Positions 40,911-50,650 are shown, counted from the stretch's first letter. The stretch: 64,000 nucleotides of DNA from Gammaproteobacteria bacterium (GCA_013214945.1 JABSRT010000023.1:30550-94549); one strand, 5' to 3'. Numbers and translations are program-made. The notes: generated by a model not told the origin, from the letters alone.

Positions 40911-42848
40911 ATGAGTGAATTAATCCAACAAGTTGAACAAAGTTTTGCTGTTAATGGCGCATTATCGCAAGCGATTGACGGCTATCAACCACGTGAAGCG
41001 CAAACGAAGATGGCTGTCGCCATTTGCACCGCGATAACGCAACAGCAACAATTGGTGGTTGAGGCCCAAACTGGCACCGGCAAAACGTTTTCTTACTTGG
41101 TTAGTGCTATTTTAAGCGGTGAAAAGACAATTATTAGCACTGGTACAAAAGCCTTGCAAGAGCAGCTGTTTCATAAAGATTTACCGCTGGTACGCAAAGC
41201 TTTAAATAAGCCATTGAAAGTGGCCTTGTTAAAAGGTCGCAGTAATTATTTATGTATTGAACGACAAAAAAAAATCGCGGCCCAAGGCGCCAGCAGTCAT
41301 CCACAAATTGAAGCCGACCTGAGTCAGATTAAGCGTTGGTCAGCCCATACGGTCTCTGGTGACTTAGGGGATGTGCCCGGTTTGTCGGAAGCGTCATTAG
41401 CTTTGCCTTTAGTGACATCGACTGCTGATAACTGTGCCGGACGCCAATGTAGCTATTATGATGATTGTTATTTGTTGCGAGCGCGACGCTTAGCGATGGA
41501 TGCGGACTTGTTGGTGGTCAATCACCATTTGTTTTTTGCCGATATGGCCTTAAAAGATACGGGTTTTGGTGAACTAATTCCCCAAGCTGGCTTGATTATA
41601 TTTGATGAAGCGCATCAGATACCTGATATTGCATGTGGTTATTTTGGTCAGTCTATTTCGACGCGCAGTTTCAAAGAATTGGCTAAAGATGTGAGTTATG
41701 TTTATCACAGCGGCCTCAAAGATACTAAGCAGCTACTCAAGGCCGCGCAAATTATTGAGCGTTGCAGTGATCAGTTGCGATTGTGTTTTTCTCATCACGG
41801 CGAGCGCGGTGATTGGGCACAAGCGATGCAGCGTAAGGACGTTACTAGCGCTTTTGAGCAGCTAACAATTAATGTCGACTTTCTCTATCAAGTGATAAAA
41901 ATATCATTATCTCGCAATGATCAATTAGACAGTTGTTTTGAGCGATTAATTGAACTAAAGGCTAATTTGGCGTTGTTTGAGCAGACCAGTAAACTCGGTT
42001 TTAGTTTTTGGTATGAGGCGAGCCGGCAGCATTTACAACTTAATATTAGCCCATTGTCGATTTCAGATAAATTTAAGCAACATACAGCACAATATCAGGC
42101 CAGTTGGGTTTTTACTTCGGCGACCTTGCAAGTAGACAATAATTTTAGTCATTATCAAGCTCAGCTAGGCATTGAGCAGGCCAGTACTTTAGCACTCGAC
42201 AGTCCGTTTGATTATCAAGCGCAATCGCTTTTTTGTGTGCCGCGTTATTTGCCTGAGCCTAATCATCCCCAGTATACCGACCAGTTAGTGCAATTGATTA
42301 TGACTGTGTTAGAAGCGAGCGGTGGCGGGGTTATGGTGTTGGTGACAAGTTATTCGACCTTAAACCGATTGCACAAGTCGCTCAGCGGTAAAATTAGCCA
42401 GCGTTTATTAGTGCAAGGAGATGACAGCAAACAGCAATTGTTGCATGATTTTTGTCACGACGGCAATGCACTATTATTAGCAACGTCTTCATTTTGGGAA
42501 GGGGTTGATATTAGAGGTAATGCCTTACGATGTGTTATTATCGATAAATTGCCGTTTGCATCACCAGACGAGCCATTACTGAAAGCGCGTTTGCAAGATT
42601 GCGCCAAAAAAGGTCAAGATGGTTTTGCTGCGGTTCAAATTCCGCAGGCCGTGATTGCACTAAAACAGGGGGCTGGCCGGCTTATTCGTGATGGCAGTGA
42701 CCAAGGGGTTTTCCTATTATGTGATACCCGGATTGTTACCCGGCCTTACGGTCGCACCTTTTTACAAAGTTTACCTGATATGAAACGCACGCGAGACTTA
42801 AAGCAAGTGATTACATATCTAGAACAATTATCTAACAGTGAAGAATAA
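40911..42848 (+). CDS. yoaA: ATP-dependent helicase YoaA (DinG/XPD family)
   Basis: 645-aa superfamily-2 5'-3' helicase. Walker A TGTGKTFSY is near 49-57 (EAQTGTGKT), the DEAH box is in IIFDEAHQIP, and cysteines C..CSYYDDC with YLCIERQK form the iron-sulfur cluster site between them. Motif VI is QGAGRLIRDGSDQG. In E. coli YoaA works with the chi subunit of polymerase III in repair of stalled forks. The stop touches the ATG of tsaB directly (42848/42849), as in the conserved yoaA-tsaB pair. Confidence 0.95.
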   Translation: MSELIQQVEQSFAVNGALSQAIDGYQPREAQTKMAVAICTAITQQQQLVVEAQTGTGKTFSYLVSAILSGEKTIISTGTKALQEQLFHKDLPLVRKALNKPLKVALLKGRSNYLCIERQKKIAAQGASSHPQIEADLSQIKRWSAHTVSGDLGDVPGLSEASLALPLVTSTADNCAGRQCSYYDDCYLLRARRLAMDADLLVVNHHLFFADMALKDTGFGELIPQAGLIIFDEAHQIPDIACGYFGQSISTRSFKELAKDVSYVYHSGLKDTKQLLKAAQIIERCSDQLRLCFSHHGERGDWAQAMQRKDVTSAFEQLTINVDFLYQVIKISLSRNDQLDSCFERLIELKANLALFEQTSKLGFSFWYEASRQHLQLNISPLSISDKFKQHTAQYQASWVFTSATLQVDNNFSHYQAQLGIEQASTLALDSPFDYQAQSLFCVPRYLPEPNHPQYTDQLVQLIMTVLEASGGGVMVLVTSYSTLNRLHKSLSGKISQRLLVQGDDSKQQLLHDFCHDGNALLLATSSFWEGVDIRGNALRCVIIDKLPFASPDEPLLKARLQDCAKKGQDGFAAVQIPQAVIALKQGAGRLIRDGSDQGVFLLCDTRIVTRPYGRTFLQSLPDMKRTRDLKQVITYLEQLSNSEE

Positions 42849-43541
42849 ATGTCTGAAAAAATATTAATTATAGATACCTCAACCGAAGCATGCTCGGCTG
42901 CTTTATTGATTGATGGCAAAGTGACTAGTCAGTTTGAGGTGGCTCCTAGAATCCACACTAAGTTAATTTTACCGATGATTGATGGCCTACTACAGCAAGC
43001 TAAACTAGAAGTCAGCGCTCTGGATGCTATTGCATGGGGCCGCGGGCCTGGCAGCTTCACCGGAGTTCGTATTGGCAGCGGTATTATGCAAGGGTTGGCT
43101 TTAGGCAGTGATAAACCCGTGATCCCTATTTCAACTTTAGCGGCGATGGCTCAACAAGCCATTGAGCAGCATAATGCTCAGTACGTGATGGCCGCAATTG
43201 ATGCGCGCATGGGCGAAGTTTATTGGGGCGTTTTCCACAACATCGATGGTATTGCGACGTTAGTCGGCATCGAGCAGGTGATTGCACCTGAAAAATTAGC
43301 ACAGCTGCAATTTGAAAAAAGTCAGTATTATGCTGTTGGTACGGCATGGCAAGCTTACCCGCAATTACTGAGCTTAGCGACAATTGAACCGCTCGAGCAG
43401 ATCTTATACCCGGACGCCAAATACATGACAGCATTAGCCCTGCAGCAGTGGCAAGCGGGACAAGCTATTGATGTCGAAGCGGCAGCACCGGTTTATTTAC
43501 GTGATACAGTAACGTGGAAAAAATTGCCTGGTCGTGAGTGA
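42849..43541 (+). CDS. tsaB: tRNA threonylcarbamoyladenosine biosynthesis protein TsaB
   Basis: Partner of TsaD and TsaE in making t6A37 of ANN-reading tRNAs. 230 aa, like E. coli (231). The ASKHA N-terminus has ILIIDTSTEACSAAL, then AWGRGPGSFTGVRIGSG near residues 60-76, and the C-terminal AAPVYLRDTVTWKKL. It lacks the metal-binding histidines of TsaD, as expected of TsaB. Directly follows yoaA without a gap. Confidence 0.96.
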   Translation: MSEKILIIDTSTEACSAALLIDGKVTSQFEVAPRIHTKLILPMIDGLLQQAKLEVSALDAIAWGRGPGSFTGVRIGSGIMQGLALGSDKPVIPISTLAAMAQQAIEQHNAQYVMAAIDARMGEVYWGVFHNIDGIATLVGIEQVIAPEKLAQLQFEKSQYYAVGTAWQAYPQLLSLATIEPLEQILYPDAKYMTALALQQWQAGQAIDVEAAAPVYLRDTVTWKKLPGRE

Positions 43542-43605
43542 AAACGCCGGTACTGGTCTGGTCATGGTGGCTATTATTTGTTGATAGACGTGTTAATATA
43601 TTTTT

Positions 43606-44001
43606 ATGTACATTACTAACCACAATATTGGTGGCTATCAAAGACCCTCTACCAGTACCGCCCAACATGCTAAGGTCGCGGTAGATCCAGTTGAATCTAT
43701 ACCACCTACCGCTGGTGGAATAAAAGCTGACGTCACTAATTCAGTGACAAAAACGCCCGTTAACCCGTCAAATTCCTATCAGCAACCCCAGAATAAACCC
43801 AAGCAAGAGCCGTTATTTCGCGAGCCGCTGCCGCAAGATTTCGATTTTGAACAGGCTGCCAGTTCTGGGGTTGACAATAAAACTGTATACGACCAACCAT
43901 CAGGGGCTAATCGTTTTGCAATTGCCAGTTATCAGCAAGTGGTTAATGCACCCAAACGAGAAGAAATTCAACGCCTAGTCGGTATAGATACCTTCGCTTA
44001 A
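43606..44001 (+). CDS. Unrecognised, largely disordered 131-aa protein
   Basis: 131 aa, rich in P, Q, N, T and V. It has no signal peptide, membrane segment or cysteine. Residues 1-85 look disordered (PRPSTSTAQH, NPSNSYQQPQNKPKQ); the C-terminal 40 residues are more ordered (NRFAIASYQQVVNAPKREEIQRLVGIDTFA) and look like a short conserved docking helix plus terminal motif. Base composition matches its neighbours. It follows tsaB by 64 bp and precedes a membrane protease gene by 51 bp. I do not recognise the family and offer no function. Confidence 0.7.
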   Translation: MYITNHNIGGYQRPSTSTAQHAKVAVDPVESIPPTAGGIKADVTNSVTKTPVNPSNSYQQPQNKPKQEPLFREPLPQDFDFEQAASSGVDNKTVYDQPSGANRFAIASYQQVVNAPKREEIQRLVGIDTFA

Positions 44002-44052
44002 CATATCATCTATTAGCACTGTGATTAGTTCACTTACATCGGGCCTACCTTA

Positions 44053-44694
44053 ATGAATCAACGACTTTTATTTATCATATATTGTGTAATTGCCGTGGTA
44101 ATAACTTACATACCGGTGATCGGCATCGGTTTTAAATGGATTGAAACAATTTTTCATGAGTTGTCTCATGCGATTATGACCGTGCTAACCGCGGGGCAGG
44201 TTATCGAGTTTAAATTAGAGCTCAGTGGTGCTGGTAGGGTGATATCACGTGGCGGTTTAGACGTGGCGATTGCCTTTTCTGGTTATGCTGGTGCTGCTGT
44301 TTGGGGCTTTTTATTGTTTCAGGCCGGATATCGGCGGCGAATTATTCAGACGACCTTAGCACTATTAATTGTTATATTTTGTGTGATTTTAATTTTATGG
44401 GTTCGCGATCTGTTAACTGGCGTAATTTTGGGCGCGGCCATTGGATTATTTAGTTTGATGTTACGAAACGAGCGCGGACGGCTTTTAAATTGGATCAGTC
44501 AACTGATTGGCGTTACAGTATTATTTAATGCGATTAAAAGCCCGTTGTATTTGCTGATCCCAAATATGACAGGTGATGAGGCACTACTGGCAAGCATTAC
44601 CTACATTCCTGAATTTGTATGGATAATTTCTTGGTTTAGTTGGGGCGTCTATTTGTTGATTAAAATGTGGCAGTTAAGTGAGAAAAACATATAA
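44053..44694 (+). CDS. M50-like membrane metalloprotease
   Basis: 213 aa with about five hydrophobic segments. The zinc-protease motif HELSH is at about residues 36-40 (IFHELSHAIMTVLTAG), within or next to the first helices, and GDEALL near 174 could carry the third ligand. The pattern fits the M50B-like (peptidase_M50B) proteins rather than RseP, as PDZ domains are absent. Substrate unknown. Its TAA is immediately followed by the ATG of the hydrolase gene (44694/44695), so the two are tightly coupled. Confidence 0.82.
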   Translation: MNQRLLFIIYCVIAVVITYIPVIGIGFKWIETIFHELSHAIMTVLTAGQVIEFKLELSGAGRVISRGGLDVAIAFSGYAGAAVWGFLLFQAGYRRRIIQTTLALLIVIFCVILILWVRDLLTGVILGAAIGLFSLMLRNERGRLLNWISQLIGVTVLFNAIKSPLYLLIPNMTGDEALLASITYIPEFVWIISWFSWGVYLLIKMWQLSEKNI

Positions 44695-45534
44695 ATGAAA
44701 ACATTAACATTTGATTTACCCCATATCACTTTAGGGGGCGTTAGCTGGGGAAATGAAAGTGCGACCAAAATAATCGCGTTGCATGGTTGGTTAGATAATG
44801 CCGCAAGTTACATCCCGCTATCGAGTCACGTGTCACAGTATCACTTTATCGCCATTGATTGGCCGGGGCATGGATTTTCAAGCCATAGACCACCAGGTGT
44901 GAATTATCAACTGCTTGATTATGTTTACGATTTATACTGCTTAATTGAGCAGCAAGGTTGGGGCAAGGTCCATATCGTTGGGCATTCACTGGGCGCCATT
45001 GTTGGTTCTATTTTTGCCGCTAGCTTCCCTGAACTTGTCGATCGACTGGTGGTCATAGAAGCGTTAGGGCCAATGGTCGCGGACGCTAATAAAACTCAAG
45101 AGTCGATTCGTAAGTCGATAATCGCTCAGCGTAATTTAGTTAATAAATCAAAACCGGTGCACCCAACCGCTCAAAGTGCGGTTAATGCGCGCTTTCATGT
45201 CAGTGATTTTAGTCTTGAGATTGCAAGAGTATTAGTAATGCGTGCGATAGAGCCGATAGCGGGTGGTTATACTTGGCGCAGTGATATACGATTACGATTA
45301 ATTTCTCCGTGGCGGATGACTGAGGAGCAGGCACAAGACGTTGTGGCTAGTATTAAGGCTAAAACGTTATTAATTATAGGTTCGAATGGTTTACCAATGG
45401 TTAAAACAAGTTTGCAATATCGTGGTGGCTTGATTGACGATCTTTCGGTGGTGGAGTTAGCTGGTGGTCATCATGTTCATATGGAACAGCCACAGCTAAC
45501 ATGGTCGGCGATATCGTCACATCTGTTACTGTAA
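44695..45534 (+). CDS. Alpha/beta-fold hydrolase
   Basis: 279 aa, soluble. Nucleophile elbow GHSLGAIVG (Ser about residue 97), oxyanion-region HGWLDNAAS near 30, acid candidate after the sixth strand (LLIIGSNGLP), and His in GGHHVHMEQP near the C-terminus make a complete hydrolase core. It resembles the esterase/acyltransferase group (MhpC-like) often placed just before fadD in Alteromonadales and Vibrio; the substrate may be an acyl ester, which is inference from position. No signal peptide. Confidence 0.88.
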   Translation: MKTLTFDLPHITLGGVSWGNESATKIIALHGWLDNAASYIPLSSHVSQYHFIAIDWPGHGFSSHRPPGVNYQLLDYVYDLYCLIEQQGWGKVHIVGHSLGAIVGSIFAASFPELVDRLVVIEALGPMVADANKTQESIRKSIIAQRNLVNKSKPVHPTAQSAVNARFHVSDFSLEIARVLVMRAIEPIAGGYTWRSDIRLRLISPWRMTEEQAQDVVASIKAKTLLIIGSNGLPMVKTSLQYRGGLIDDLSVVELAGGHHVHMEQPQLTWSAISSHLLL

Positions 45535-45718
45535 CTTGTTGATAATTAAAAACGAACGTTTGTATTATTTTGAAATTAGTATACTTTAGTGTAAAAACTC
45601 TAAAATATACTGTCAATTACTAGGTGGTTGTGGGAATATTAAACACGTGTTCTAACGGCCACGGCCGATATTAACAACAATTATAATAACACCGGTTAAT
45701 AAACATAAGGAATTTATT

Positions 45719-47404
45719 GTGGAAAAAATTTGGCTAAATAGCTATCCCAAAGATGTCCCTGCGACGATCAATCCTGACCATTATCAATCGTTAGTTGATT
45801 TATTCGAAGAAAGTGTAAATAATTTCAAGGATTTACCGTCGTTTTCAAATATGGGGCATTCACTTACTTATGGTGAATTAGACGAGTTAAGCCGTGACTT
45901 TGCTGCCTACCTTCAAAATGACCTGAAGTTAGTTAAAGGCGATCGCGTTGCGATTATGTTGCCTAATATATTGCAATATCCAATTGCGATGTTTGGGGCG
46001 TTACGGGCAGGTTTGGTCGTCGTTAATGTTAATCCTCTTTATACCCCGCGAGAGCTAAAGCATCAACTAAATGACTCTGGCGCTAAGGCTATTGTTGTTG
46101 TATCTAATTTCGCCAATACCCTTGATAAAGTCATTAATGATACGGCAATCGAACATGTTTTAGTGACAAACTTGGGCGATCAGCTTAAGCCATTTAAGCG
46201 AGTACTGGTTAATTTTGTTGTTAAATACGTCAAAAAGATGGTGCCAGCTTATAACTTGCCTCAAGCGATATCGATGCGTGATGCATTGGCCAAAGGCCGC
46301 ACTAGTGAGTATGTTAAACTAGAAATCACCGGCGAAGATCTCGCTTACCTTCAATATACTGGCGGTACCACTGGTGCTTCTAAAGGCGCAATGCTGACAC
46401 ACCGGAATATGGTTGCTAATCTTGAGCAAGCATCGGCTGGTTTTGGTTGTATTATCACCCCAGGTAAAGAAATAATAGTGACGGCGTTACCGCTGTATCA
46501 TATTTTTGCTTTAACAGCTAACTGCTTAATGTTTATGAAATATGGCGCGCAAAACCTGTTGATTACCAATCCGCGTGATATACCTGGCTTCGTCAAAGAA
46601 TTATCTAGGGTAAAGTTTACCGCTTTAACTGGGGTTAATACCTTGTTTAATGCGTTATTAAATAATGACGACTTTGCTAAATTAGATTTTTCTCACCTAA
46701 AACTAACGCTTGGTGGCGGCATGGCCGTGCAACGAGCTGTCGCCGAAAAATGGCAACAGGTAACTAAGACCTTTTTACTGGAAGGTTATGGCTTAACTGA
46801 ATGTTGCCCTTTGGTCACGATTACGCCGCATAATGCGACCAGTTTTAGTGGCAATATTGGCTTGCCATGTTCTTCGACGGATTGCCGGATTGTTGATGAA
46901 CAGGGCAAGGAAGTCGCTATTGGTGAATCTGGCGAATTACAGGTTCGAGGACCCCAGGTGATGCAGGGGTATTATAATTGTCCCGAAGAAACGGCTAATG
47001 TCATGAGCGGTGAGTGGTTTGGTACCGGTGATATAGCGGTGATGGATGATCAAGGTTTCTTTAAAATCGTCGACCGTAAAAAAGACATGATCATCGTGTC
47101 TGGCTTTAATGTTTTTCCTAATGAAGTGGAAGATGTTTGTGCAATGCACCCCCATGTCCTTGAAGTTGCGGTTGTTGGTATTCCTAAGGGTACATCAGGC
47201 GAGATGATTAAAGTTTTTGTGGTCAAAAAAGACGATAAACTCAGTGAAAAAGAGTTGATCGCACATTGTCGAGAGAACCTTACTGCGTATAAAGTGCCTA
47301 AGTTGGTTGAATTTCGTGATGAACTACCGAAAACTAATGTTGGAAAAATCCTGCGCCGGGAATTACGTGAACAAGAATTGGCTAAACTAAAGCAGCCGAG
47401 TTAA
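45719..47404 (+). CDS. fadD: Long-chain fatty-acid-CoA ligase FadD
   Basis: Activates fatty acids with ATP and CoA on the inner face of the membrane. 561 aa, like E. coli FadD (561). GTG start with AAGGAA upstream. AMP-binding signature [16 protein letters not shown] near 214-229, linker motif YGLTECCP, FadD-type [20 protein letters not shown], and C-terminal lysine region [12 protein letters not shown]. Likely FadR target given fadR in this window, but no clear FadR operator could be seen in the 184-bp upstream spacer. Confidence 0.97.
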   Translation: MEKIWLNSYPKDVPATINPDHYQSLVDLFEESVNNFKDLPSFSNMGHSLTYGELDELSRDFAAYLQNDLKLVKGDRVAIMLPNILQYPIAMFGALRAGLVVVNVNPLYTPRELKHQLNDSGAKAIVVVSNFANTLDKVINDTAIEHVLVTNLGDQLKPFKRVLVNFVVKYVKKMVPAYNLPQAISMRDALAKGRTSEYVKLEITGEDLAYLQYTGGTTGASKGAMLTHRNMVANLEQASAGFGCIITPGKEIIVTALPLYHIFALTANCLMFMKYGAQNLLITNPRDIPGFVKELSRVKFTALTGVNTLFNALLNNDDFAKLDFSHLKLTLGGGMAVQRAVAEKWQQVTKTFLLEGYGLTECCPLVTITPHNATSFSGNIGLPCSSTDCRIVDEQGKEVAIGESGELQVRGPQVMQGYYNCPEETANVMSGEWFGTGDIAVMDDQGFFKIVDRKKDMIIVSGFNVFPNEVEDVCAMHPHVLEVAVVGIPKGTSGEMIKVFVVKKDDKLSEKELIAHCRENLTAYKVPKLVEFRDELPKTNVGKILRRELREQELAKLKQPS

Positions 47405-47456
47405 TCGTTTTTTATTACTGACAATTAATGCGCAGTTATTGATATTGCGTTAATAT

Positions 47457-47484
47457 AGCTAGCCATTATGGCTAGCTTTTTTTT
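47457..47484 (+). terminator. Terminator-like hairpin and T8 tract before rnd
   Basis: Stem AGCTAGCC/GGCTAGCT with a 5-nt loop runs into eight T. It would end the fadD transcript and also lies 10 bp before the TTG start of rnd. An ATG in the stem-loop (47468) is in frame with rnd but is unlikely to be its start. Confidence 0.88.
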
Positions 47485-47494
47485 GGACTTTCTT

Positions 47495-48637
47495 TTGGTT
47501 AAATACACTTATATAGATACTCAGCAAGCACTCAACGATTTATGCTTGGGCTATTTAGAGGCCTCGGTCGTTGCGGTTGATACAGAATTTGTACGTGAAC
47601 GTACATTTTCAGCAAAATTAGGCTTGCTACAAGCTTATGATGGTAAAACCTTAGCGTTAATAGATCCGCTAGCGATAGCTGACCTTAGTCCTTTTTGGGC
47701 TATTTTAACCGATCCTAATATCGTAAAAGTGCTGCACGCCGGCAGTGAAGATTTCGAAGTTTTTAGAAATTATGGTCAGTTGACGGTTACTTCTATTTTT
47801 GATTCACAGGTAGCCGCTGCACTCACGGGTCAAGGTTCTAGCCTTGGCTATGGAAAGTTGATTGAAAATCAACTTGATATATTACTTGATAAAGGCGAAT
47901 CACGCACCAACTGGTTAGCACGACCACTGTCTAGTGCGCAGCTGCAATATGCGGCTAATGATGTTTATTATCTTTATCAGGTCTATTTCAAATTGATAGA
48001 GCAATTGCAGGCCAATGGTAAAACATCCATTTGTGAGCAAGAGAGTCGCCGTCTTTCGATTAAAGTATCAACGAGTAATGCTCAAGATAAGTATTTAGAT
48101 ATAAGTGGTGCATGGCAACTGGTACCTGAGCAACTCGCTGTATTACAGCAATTGACGCAATGGCGTTATCAAGAGGCGCTCAAGCGTGATTTAGCCTTAG
48201 GGTTTGTACTTAAAGACGCTGAATTATTAGCTATTGCCAAGGAAACACCACAGCATTTATCGCAGTTGAAAGCGTTGCAACAAATACACCCGATGGTTGT
48301 GAAACGCTACGGAAATAGAATTCTCCAGTTAGTCGAATCAGGTATGAATCAAGAGTTTTTACCGCAAAAATTAACGCGTTTGGTAGATTACCCGTGTTAC
48401 AAGCAACAATTTAAAGCGATAAAATCATTAGTGGAAAAAGTGGCTACTGAGAGTGATATACCTAAAGAGATGATTGCATCGAAGAAACTTATCCACGAAG
48501 TATTGAGTTTTTATTGGAAAAAAGAGCTTAATAACCAAACTCAGCCGGTTCTATTTAGTGGCTGGCGGCACGAGGTAGTGGGTCAAGAGATTCAACAATT
48601 GTTGATTAACACTGACGGTGCTATGGCCAAGTTATAA
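47495..48637 (+). CDS. rnd: Ribonuclease D
   Basis: 3'-5' exoribonuclease trimming tRNA precursors. 380 aa from TTG 47495 (E. coli RNase D is 375 aa). DEDD exonuclease motifs: VAVDTEFVRERTFS (ExoI), VKVLHAGSEDFEVF (ExoII), and QLQYAANDVYYLYQVY (ExoIII). HRDC domains follow (LTQWRYQEALKRDLALGFVLKD). An in-frame ATG at 47468 lies inside a terminator hairpin, so the TTG with GGA 7 nt before it is preferred. E. coli rnd also starts with UUG behind a hairpin and U8 tract. It follows fadD as in E. coli. Confidence 0.94.
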   Translation: MVKYTYIDTQQALNDLCLGYLEASVVAVDTEFVRERTFSAKLGLLQAYDGKTLALIDPLAIADLSPFWAILTDPNIVKVLHAGSEDFEVFRNYGQLTVTSIFDSQVAAALTGQGSSLGYGKLIENQLDILLDKGESRTNWLARPLSSAQLQYAANDVYYLYQVYFKLIEQLQANGKTSICEQESRRLSIKVSTSNAQDKYLDISGAWQLVPEQLAVLQQLTQWRYQEALKRDLALGFVLKDAELLAIAKETPQHLSQLKALQQIHPMVVKRYGNRILQLVESGMNQEFLPQKLTRLVDYPCYKQQFKAIKSLVEKVATESDIPKEMIASKKLIHEVLSFYWKKELNNQTQPVLFSGWRHEVVGQEIQQLLINTDGAMAKL

Positions 48638-48664
48638 GCTATTGGCGTTTTTGTTGCGGTAATC

Positions 48665-48699
48665 TTAGTTAGTCCATGGGCTTATCATGGACTAACTAA
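48665..48699. terminator. Hairpin between rnd and minE
   Basis: Perfect 14-bp stem (TTAGTTAGTCCATG with its complement), 7-nt loop, between converging rnd and minE. No long T-tract. Confidence 0.65.
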
Positions 48700-48713
48700 T
48701 GCTGAGGCGCCGG

Positions 48714-48974
48714 TTATTTTCGGCTTGGATCCGGCAAAGTGACATTGAGTTCTAGCACTGCTAGTTCGTCACTGTTATCGAATTCGACACTGACTTGATC
48801 TTCAGATATGTTTACATACTTTGCGATCACAGCCAATATGTCCTGCTTTAACATCGGTAAATAGTCAGGGCTTGCTCGACCGTTACGCTCGTGTGCGACA
48901 ATAATCTGTAATCTTTCTTTAGCTAATGACGCCGTATTGTTCTTGGGACTGCGAAAGTAATCTAATAGGGCCAT
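48714..48974 (-). CDS. minE: Cell-division topological specificity factor MinE
   Basis: Drives pole-to-pole oscillation of MinCD by stimulating MinD ATPase. 86 aa from ATG 48974 (MALLDYFRS), with GGAGG eight bases before it that overlaps the end of minD. Membrane-targeting N-terminal helix, then LAKERLQIIVAHER (MinD-contact helix/strand) and the C-terminal dimer domain. Upstream frame extension is ignored. Last gene of minCDE. Confidence 0.97.
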   Translation of the reverse strand: MALLDYFRSPKNNTASLAKERLQIIVAHERNGRASPDYLPMLKQDILAVIAKYVNISEDQVSVEFDNSDELAVLELNVTLPDPSRK

Positions 48975-48975
48975 C

Positions 48976-49785
48976 TTAGCCTCCAAATAAACGTTTTAGT
49001 AGCCCTTTCTTCTCGGCTGTTAAGAATCTAAAATTAACTTCTTCTCCAAGTAAGCGAGAGATAGCGTCGGTATAGGCTTGGCCTGCATCACTGTTGGTAT
49101 CATGGATGACTGGTTCGCCAGAATTAGAGGCTTTTAACACCGCTTGTGACTCAGGAATAACTCCGAGTAACTTAATCGCCAGAATATCAACAATATCATC
49201 AACACCTAACATTTCGCCTTCATCTACGCGAGTGGGGTTATAGCGGGTAATAAGTAGGTGCTCTTTGATTGGCTCTCGGCCTTGCTCCGCACGTTGTGAT
49301 TTACTTTGTAAAATACCTAAAATTCGGTCTGAATCGCGCACTGAAGATACTTCAGGGTTAGTTGTTACTATGGCTTCATCAGCATAATATAGCGCCATCA
49401 TAGCCCCTGCCTCGATACCAGCGGGCGAGTCACAAATAATATAGTCAAACTTTTGTTTTAATTGTTCAATAACTTTACCAACACCTTCCTTCGTTAGTGC
49501 ATCTTTATCGCGTGTTTGGGATGCCGGCAAAATGAAGAGTTCTTTAACTCGTTTGTCTTTAATTAATGTTTGAGTAAGGTTCGATTCACCGTTAATTAAA
49601 TTAACAAAATCATACACAACTCGGCGCTCACAACCCATGATCAAATCAAGGTTACGTAAGCCAATATCAAAATCGATAATAACAGTTTTAAAGCCTTTTA
49701 AGGCAAGGCCAGTGCCGATTGCTGCACTGGAGGTTGTTTTACCAACCCCACCTTTTCCTGAGGTAACAACAATAACTCGAGACAT
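48976..49785 (-). CDS. minD: Septum-site determining ATPase MinD
   Basis: Membrane-cycling ParA-type ATPase, 269 aa. Deviant Walker A GKGGVGKTTSSA is at residues 10-21 with the signature Lys, switch I/II regions DFDIGLRNLDLIMG and CDSPAGIE are present, and the C-terminal amphipathic membrane helix is KKGLLKRLFGG. Lies 13 bp after minC and 1 bp before the minE start. Confidence 0.98.
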   Translation of the reverse strand: MSRVIVVTSGKGGVGKTTSSAAIGTGLALKGFKTVIIDFDIGLRNLDLIMGCERRVVYDFVNLINGESNLTQTLIKDKRVKELFILPASQTRDKDALTKEGVGKVIEQLKQKFDYIICDSPAGIEAGAMMALYYADEAIVTTNPEVSSVRDSDRILGILQSKSQRAEQGREPIKEHLLITRYNPTRVDEGEMLGVDDIVDILAIKLLGVIPESQAVLKASNSGEPVIHDTNSDAGQAYTDAISRLLGEEVNFRFLTAEKKGLLKRLFGG

Positions 49786-49798
49786 CTAGTTAATTCCT

Positions 49799-50536
49799 TT
49801 AATTTAACATGGTGATAAGAGGCTCAATGGTAAGCTGCTCTTGATCTAATTTGACTACGCCTGATTTTTTCCAGGTCGATGATTGTAATGATTCACTTAA
49901 CCAATAAGTTCCCGCTATTGACACGAGCTCAGCTTCTATTGATTGACTAAAAATTGCTGCTTGCTTATTGCCTGATGCGCCGGCGATGGCACGGCCGCGT
50001 AATGAACCATATATATGAATATTACCGTCGGCAATGACCTCTGCACCATTACTGACCGAACCAATGATGACTAAATCACCATCTTTGGCATAAATTTGTT
50101 GACCAGATCGAACATTTTGTCTTACAACTTTGGTTTGGTGTAAGATTGGATCTGATACTATAGCTTTTTCAGGCTCTGCGACGACAGTTTCTTGCGGTTT
50201 AATCGTCGACTTAGATCCTGTATGTTGATGTTTAGGTTGATTAAGTACAGCTAAACCAGCAAGGCGAGCCTGCTTCTTTTGAGCTGCGGAACCATTACAG
50301 ATACCAACACAAATAAAATCGTTTTGCTCTACGACGCTTTTTAGTGTAGCAAAGTCTAAAGTATCCTCAGTTATTTTTTCGATATTGATGACCAAAGGGG
50401 CACGAAAAAAAAATGAAGGAGCCTGAGCAAGCTTATTGATTAACTGGCTTTGCAGTTTGGTAAAATCAGCATCATCGAGCTGTAATACCGATAGTGGAAA
50501 AAGGCTGCCTTTTAACTCAGCACTTGCATTAGACAT
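49799..50536 (-). CDS. minC: Septum-site inhibitor MinC
   Basis: Inhibitor of FtsZ assembly at cell poles. 245 aa. N-terminal FtsZ-interacting domain (SLFPLSVLQLDDADF), a linker with TIKPQETVVAEPEKA, and the C-terminal beta-helix that binds MinD (GDLVIIGSVSNGAEVIADG and GSLRGRAIAGASG). ATG 50536 is used; an in-frame TTG two codons upstream would be nearer a GGGG ribosome site. First gene of minCDE, divergent from ycgL. Confidence 0.96.
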   Translation of the reverse strand: MSNASAELKGSLFPLSVLQLDDADFTKLQSQLINKLAQAPSFFFRAPLVINIEKITEDTLDFATLKSVVEQNDFICVGICNGSAAQKKQARLAGLAVLNQPKHQHTGSKSTIKPQETVVAEPEKAIVSDPILHQTKVVRQNVRSGQQIYAKDGDLVIIGSVSNGAEVIADGNIHIYGSLRGRAIAGASGNKQAAIFSQSIEAELVSIAGTYWLSESLQSSTWKKSGVVKLDQEQLTIEPLITMLN

Positions 50537-50650
50537 TAACAATTAACCCCGAAACGAAAAACATATGAATTCTTAATTATTTTTTACCACTGTCATGTTA
50601 TATTTTCACATACCAAGTAGCAAGGCACCAACACAGGTTTTTAATCCCCT

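Noticed and set aside
45535..45718. FadR or PsrA operator upstream of fadD
   Set aside because: ACGAACGTTTGT and an AGTATA-type inverted repeat are present, but neither fits a known consensus well enough to claim.
47468..47494. ATG at 47468 as the rnd start
   Set aside because: It sits in the loop/stem of a terminator-like hairpin and adds nine residues unlike RNase D; TTG 47495 is better placed.
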